From: Arthrobacter sp. B2a2-09
Lineage (GTDB): Bacteria > Actinomycetota > Actinomycetes > Actinomycetales > Micrococcaceae
Length of the DNA stretch: 64,000 bases
Reading direction: 5' to 3'
Assembly: GCF_027587375.1 (NCBI RefSeq)
Contig: NZ_JAMXIC010000005.1
Span: 186,001-250,000 of the forward strand
The notes beneath the pieces were generated by a model, which worked only from the letters and a program-made list of their open reading frames with translations, had not been told where the DNA came from and made no database searches. The translations under genes and the position numbers were made by a program. This document shows, one piece after another, positions 61,269 to 64,000 of this stretch. Positions within the stretch are counted from its first letter, which is position 1. Every line of letters starts with the position of its first letter.

Positions 61269-61376
61269 ATGACGAAAGATCCGATCCCGGTGCCGGTGGA
61301 ACAGCAATCCGAAGGCCTCACCCTCACCCTTGAGGCTTCGCGCCCACAGCCCGTCATCACAGGATTCAACGTCCAT
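61269..61376 (-). pseudogene. ECF sigma factor N-terminal remnant
   Basis: 36 codons from ATG 61376 read DDGLWARSLKGEGEAFGLLF then HRHRDRIFRH, the region 2 start of an extracytoplasmic-function sigma factor. After that the frame no longer matches, and regions 2.3-4 are missing. Too short to function. Confidence 0.7.
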
Positions 61377-61654
61377 GCCCTGTATTGTCCGGGAATGGCG
61401 AAAAAGGTTTCACAAGAAGGGAACATTTCTAAAAAAATCGCCATGAGCACGGTGAAGGGTCCTTCAGCGGTCACATCGCGGAAGGCCGACAAACGAATAC
61501 CCCGGGTGACATGTAGAGCCGCTAAGAGCCGGTCACCTATCGCTGCGATTCACGGGTCTGGGACTGGGCGCGGCGAAGCACAGATTTATCGACATACGAC
61601 CGAGCGTTCAAGGCACCGAAATGCTACCTTTCCTCCAGTCATAGGCTTTGAGCC
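61377..61654. other. intergenic, no gene seen
   Basis: No supported ORF; an AAAAAAATC tract at about 61432 is AT-rich relative to the surroundings. Confidence 0.35.
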
Positions 61655-61885
61655 ATGCACGAGCGCTTGTTGTCAAAGTCCCCTTCTTGGTTCCTGGCCG
61701 TCATGGGGATATCCTTCGCGGCTGGTCTTTACCTCATGGATACGGTGTTCCATGGCAGCGGTCCGCTGGATCCCGGAATCCACTTGCTGAGGATCATCCT
61801 GGCGTTCGTAGCCCTTACGATCTGCGGTGTCGCTACACGAATGTGGTGGCTGAGGGGCCGTGCGAAAAATACCTCTCGGGACTGA
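61655..61885 (+). CDS. small two-helix membrane protein, 76 aa
   Basis: MHERLLSKSPSWFLAVMGIS and GLYLMDTVFHGSG, then ILAFVALTICGVATRMWWLR; two hydrophobic stretches flank a short polar loop, and a basic tail (RGRAKNTSRD) follows. No known domain. Gene-like composition but no strong ribosome site. Confidence 0.5.
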   Translation: MHERLLSKSPSWFLAVMGISFAAGLYLMDTVFHGSGPLDPGIHLLRIILAFVALTICGVATRMWWLRGRAKNTSRD

Positions 61886-62198
61886 ATTGTCGCTTTGCCG
61901 CCCTGGCCGGTGAAACGTCCCACTTAGGGATCCTCGACCGGGCACTGCGGTCACCCCGGATCCGTGTGCGGCGGGAATGAGACGTCACCAGGGCCGAGCT
62001 TGGCGCGGACTACTTTCTACCCGTCGTCCCGAAGGTCCTTGAGCTCCCGGATCTAGGACCTCAACTCCGCGGTCTTCACTTCTTCCGCTGCGGCCTCGCC
62101 CGCTTCACCGTCAGCGAGCACCTTGGGTCAGCCAAACGAGGGGAACGAGGAATAGTCGACGTCCACGGCCCTGCCGCCGGTGATTCATTCCCCCTGGC
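61886..62198. other. intergenic; possible minus-strand transposase-like remnant
   Basis: No gene. On the minus strand around 62010-62130 a coiled-coil-like stretch (EEVKTAEL ... IRELKDLRDDG) interrupted by stops resembles an IS3-type OrfA. Evidence is weak. Confidence 0.25.
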
Positions 62199-62495
62199 TC
62201 ACCAAGTAATCAGGACCCAATCGCCCGGAAGATCCCCATGGCTGAGAACGGACAGCGCAAAGGCACGGGCTTCTTCCACATCGGACCCCGCGTAGGACGA
62301 CCAGGGCACCTCCATGAACGTGCCGTCACTTGAGTAGTCCCTAATATCCAGCCCTAGGATCAGTCGACCTGAGTCTGCAAGTGCTTCGATGGCAATTGAA
62401 GCTAGGGATATCGGCCAACTCACTTCGCCGTTCGGGTCGCACCGTGCTGCACGTTGAAGATCTTGAGCAAGGAACGAAAGGTCCGGGATCGTCAT
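62199..62495 (-). CDS. hypothetical protein, 98 aa
   Basis: From ATG 62495 (MTIPDLSFLAQDLQRAARCD); the open frame to 62561 is leader. Acidic, soluble, reading SLASIAIEALADSGRLILGL and YAGSDVEEARAFALSVLSHG. No family recognised. Gene-like composition. Confidence 0.55.
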   Translation of the reverse strand: MTIPDLSFLAQDLQRAARCDPNGEVSWPISLASIAIEALADSGRLILGLDIRDYSSDGTFMEVPWSSYAGSDVEEARAFALSVLSHGDLPGDWVLITW

Positions 62496-62681
62496 AGCTG
62501 GATCATACGGAGGTGTCCCGGCGGAGTCACCCTCGAAAGTGCCCGCAGGCCGGTCGTCCACCGGACGCGTCCTGGCCGCCTTGAGCCCTCGTTCAGATCA
62601 GTATGATTCCGCCCTCGCCGGATTCCCGTATACCCTGCCCGAATTAATGCCCGGGGAGCCTTATGCGCTACAGTCCAAAGC

Positions 62682-62870
62682 ATGCTCATCGGCCACGGGC
62701 GTTGCTCGACCAACTCTCAGGACCTCACCGCTCAGCGCAATGCCCTCTCGGCCGCCGGAGTGGATCCCGATGCGATCTATGTCGACCACGGGTTCACCGG
62801 CACCAAGCGCGACCGCCCTGGACTGGGTAAGGCCCTGGCCGCGTGCCGCGACGACAAGGACCTTAGCGCG
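62682..62870 (+). pseudogene. serine recombinase (resolvase) N-terminal remnant
   Basis: Reads MLIGHGRCSTNSQDLTAQRN, AIYVDHGFTGTKRDRPGL and ALAACRDD, the start of a Tn3-type resolvase with the nucleophile Ser in RCST. Just after AACRDD the family sequence is lost and the frame runs into unrelated DNA. The catalytic Arg/Lys and the helix-turn-helix are missing. Confidence 0.75.
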
Positions 62871-62913
62871 CCCTCAGAGGCGCGTCGCCGGTCCATACAC
62901 TTCTTGGCCGCGG

Positions 62914-63621
62914 CTATCGGTGGGGGCGGTGTCCCGCCAGAATAATGCGAATCATCTTGTTGTAGCGGTGCACTTGATAAAGAGCGTGCACCACGAGGAG
63001 GATAACGCCGAAAATTGCGCCGATCACGATGGCGGCACTGTCACTAGGGACAGTGCTGTAACTGATAAGCGCGACCCCGGCGCCCGCCACGATGGAATTC
63101 ACCACAGCTATGGCCGTGGACATCGTGAAGAAGACGCCACGCCAGGATCCTCGACTTCCGATCTCGAGTAGCTCATTCATCGCGTGTTGTCCGTGTGGAA
63201 CCGGAAAGAATTCATCGGCCCCTGGGAGAATGCGAGCGAAATACCGGCGAATGCGCTGCATGGAGTTCAAAGCAGCGACGTCTTCCAATGACGTCTGGAC
63301 CAGCCGCTCGTAGGTGAAGAGGCCCAGTACAACGACCACAGGAAGGACGACAGCGAGAAAATGGAAGGCGACAGGAGACTGTGCAAGGAAACCATACGCG
63401 ACCAGGGAACTCGACAGTGTCATCAAGTACAGCGAAGCTCTGCTGCTGGACTCGGTAACCGTTATTCCCCTGGCAGACTCCAGCACGAAATGCTCGGTCA
63501 GTAGCGCGCTAAGGAAAGCTTGGGACCGGTCAGTTAAAGCGTGAAACGAATCCCCGGCTTGGGGTAGCACCGGTGTATCGCCATGGTCCTCCGGCGCCGG
63601 ATCAGAACCGTCACGTTTCAC
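62914..63621 (-). CDS. hypothetical membrane protein with four TM helices
   Basis: 235 residues. A ~60-residue soluble N-terminus, then helix pair RASLYLMTLSSSLVAYGFLA / FHFLAVVLPVVVVLGLFTYE, a polar middle of ~75 residues (MQRIRRYFARILPGADEFFP), and a second pair (IAVVNSIVAGAGVALISYS / AIVIGAIFGVILLVVHALY). No recognised domain. Start ATG 63621. Confidence 0.75.
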   Translation of the reverse strand: MKRDGSDPAPEDHGDTPVLPQAGDSFHALTDRSQAFLSALLTEHFVLESARGITVTESSSRASLYLMTLSSSLVAYGFLAQSPVAFHFLAVVLPVVVVLGLFTYERLVQTSLEDVAALNSMQRIRRYFARILPGADEFFPVPHGQHAMNELLEIGSRGSWRGVFFTMSTAIAVVNSIVAGAGVALISYSTVPSDSAAIVIGAIFGVILLVVHALYQVHRYNKMIRIILAGHRPHR

Positions 63622-63733
63622 TGAATCCTCTTCTGCTCTTGTCGGGCTACTGTTCGTTCCGCTGAAAGTACCACTACTCCAGGTGAGTGGTGACCGCTGT
63701 CGCCCAGTTGATGTCGGTCCATCGAGGTTTCCT

Positions 63734-64000
63734 TTACCTGCCGGCTTCTTCCAACCACTGTCTTGCGGCGTCGAGATCGGCGTGCGCGATGCCGTGTCCG
63801 CCGGGACGCAGTACTTGTTTTACGTCGGCACCGTTTTGGCGGAGGGCGGTGATGAGTGTCCTGACGCTGGGGAGCGGGGCCATGGGATCGGATTCGCCGT
63901 TCAGGATCAGCAGCCTGCCGCCACTGAGGTCAGCCGAAGTTTCCCGGTCCCCAAAGGGGTACATACCGGAGAATGCGATGACCCGACCCAAGGTCTGGGG
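63734..64000 (-). CDS. alpha/beta hydrolase, C-terminal part (runs off the window)
   Basis: The open frame continues past 64000. Visible: VIAFSGMYPFGD, LSGGRLLILNGESDPMAPLP with the catalytic Asp, and GGHGIAHADLDAA with the catalytic His. Ends in TAG at 63734-63736 region. Carboxylesterase/phospholipase-type (PlaP-like) hydrolase. The nucleophile elbow lies beyond the edge. Confidence 0.8.
   Translation of the reverse strand, partial: PQTLGRVIAFSGMYPFGDRETSADLSGGRLLILNGESDPMAPLPSVRTLITALRQNGADVKQVLRPGGHGIAHADLDAARQWLEEAGR

Noticed and set aside
1..64000. CRISPR array or prophage block
   Set aside because: No regularly spaced repeats, no cas genes, and no phage structural or packaging genes were seen.

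Overview
The window is high-GC DNA with actinobacterial gene content: an Arthrobacter/Paenarthrobacter/Pseudarthrobacter-like soil or plant-associated member of the Micrococcales. The guess rests on codon usage, short leaders with AGGA-type ribosome sites, and the mix of Rieske catabolism, ROK regulators and toxin-antitoxin (TA) debris. No rRNA, intact tRNA, CRISPR array or replication gene was found.

Left part (1-8.8 kb) is an accessory, partly decayed region: an SF2 helicase fragment with an internal deletion, an overlapping antitoxin/toxin-like pair, two homologous ~520-bp repeats (1797-2316 and 7627-8145) each carrying a tRNA-Leu-like 3' end plus terminator between palindromes, an IS630 remnant, two divergent aldo/keto reductases, an RHH/AbiEii-like TA pair with a one-base frameshift and a 26-bp palindromic operator, and a small HTH/partner module whose second gene is frameshifted.

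9-19 kb holds a secreted beta-helix/discoidin/ricin-type carbohydrate protein, a DUF4190-like membrane protein, a large Dna2/NAM7-type helicase with a C-terminal nuclease-like domain, a CBM35 remnant and an AraC regulator. The AraC gene is divergent from a four-gene operon (APC permease, nitrilase-superfamily hydrolase, two short-chain dehydrogenases; 19.3-23.8 kb). Then come an xdhB tail with intact xdhC, an RHH/Doc TA pair and a GIY-YIG protein.

27.6-40.6 kb is a complete-looking indole-3-acetate (auxin) catabolic island: iacA-B-I-C-D-E-F and iacG-H on the minus strand, catB-C-A for ortho-cleavage of the catechol product, and a PAS histidine kinase plus FixJ-type response regulator as likely control. 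IAA would be oxygenated by IacA, processed by the Rieske system IacCD/IacF with IacE and IacH to catechol, and then by CatA, CatB and CatC to beta-ketoadipate enol-lactone.

40.7-53.1 kb is a second catabolic locus under an apparent ROK repressor: a dipeptide/opine-type ABC transporter (one protein a permease-ATPase fusion), two Gfo/Idh/MocA oxidoreductases, two tandem IolE/MocC-like TIM-barrel proteins of identical length, and a prolidase-like amidohydrolase. A shared CAAGATGCCG-anchored site recurs three times. The substrate is unknown; a cyclitol- or sugar-amino acid conjugate is an inference.

The right end (53-64 kb) is mixed: a 4-TM protein convergent with an HNH nuclease lacking a canonical start, a LacI remnant, an MFS exporter, dihydrolipoyl dehydrogenase, an isochorismatase-like hydrolase, a GNAT, a 52-residue membrane protein, sigma-factor and resolvase remnants, a 4-TM protein and a hydrolase running off the edge.
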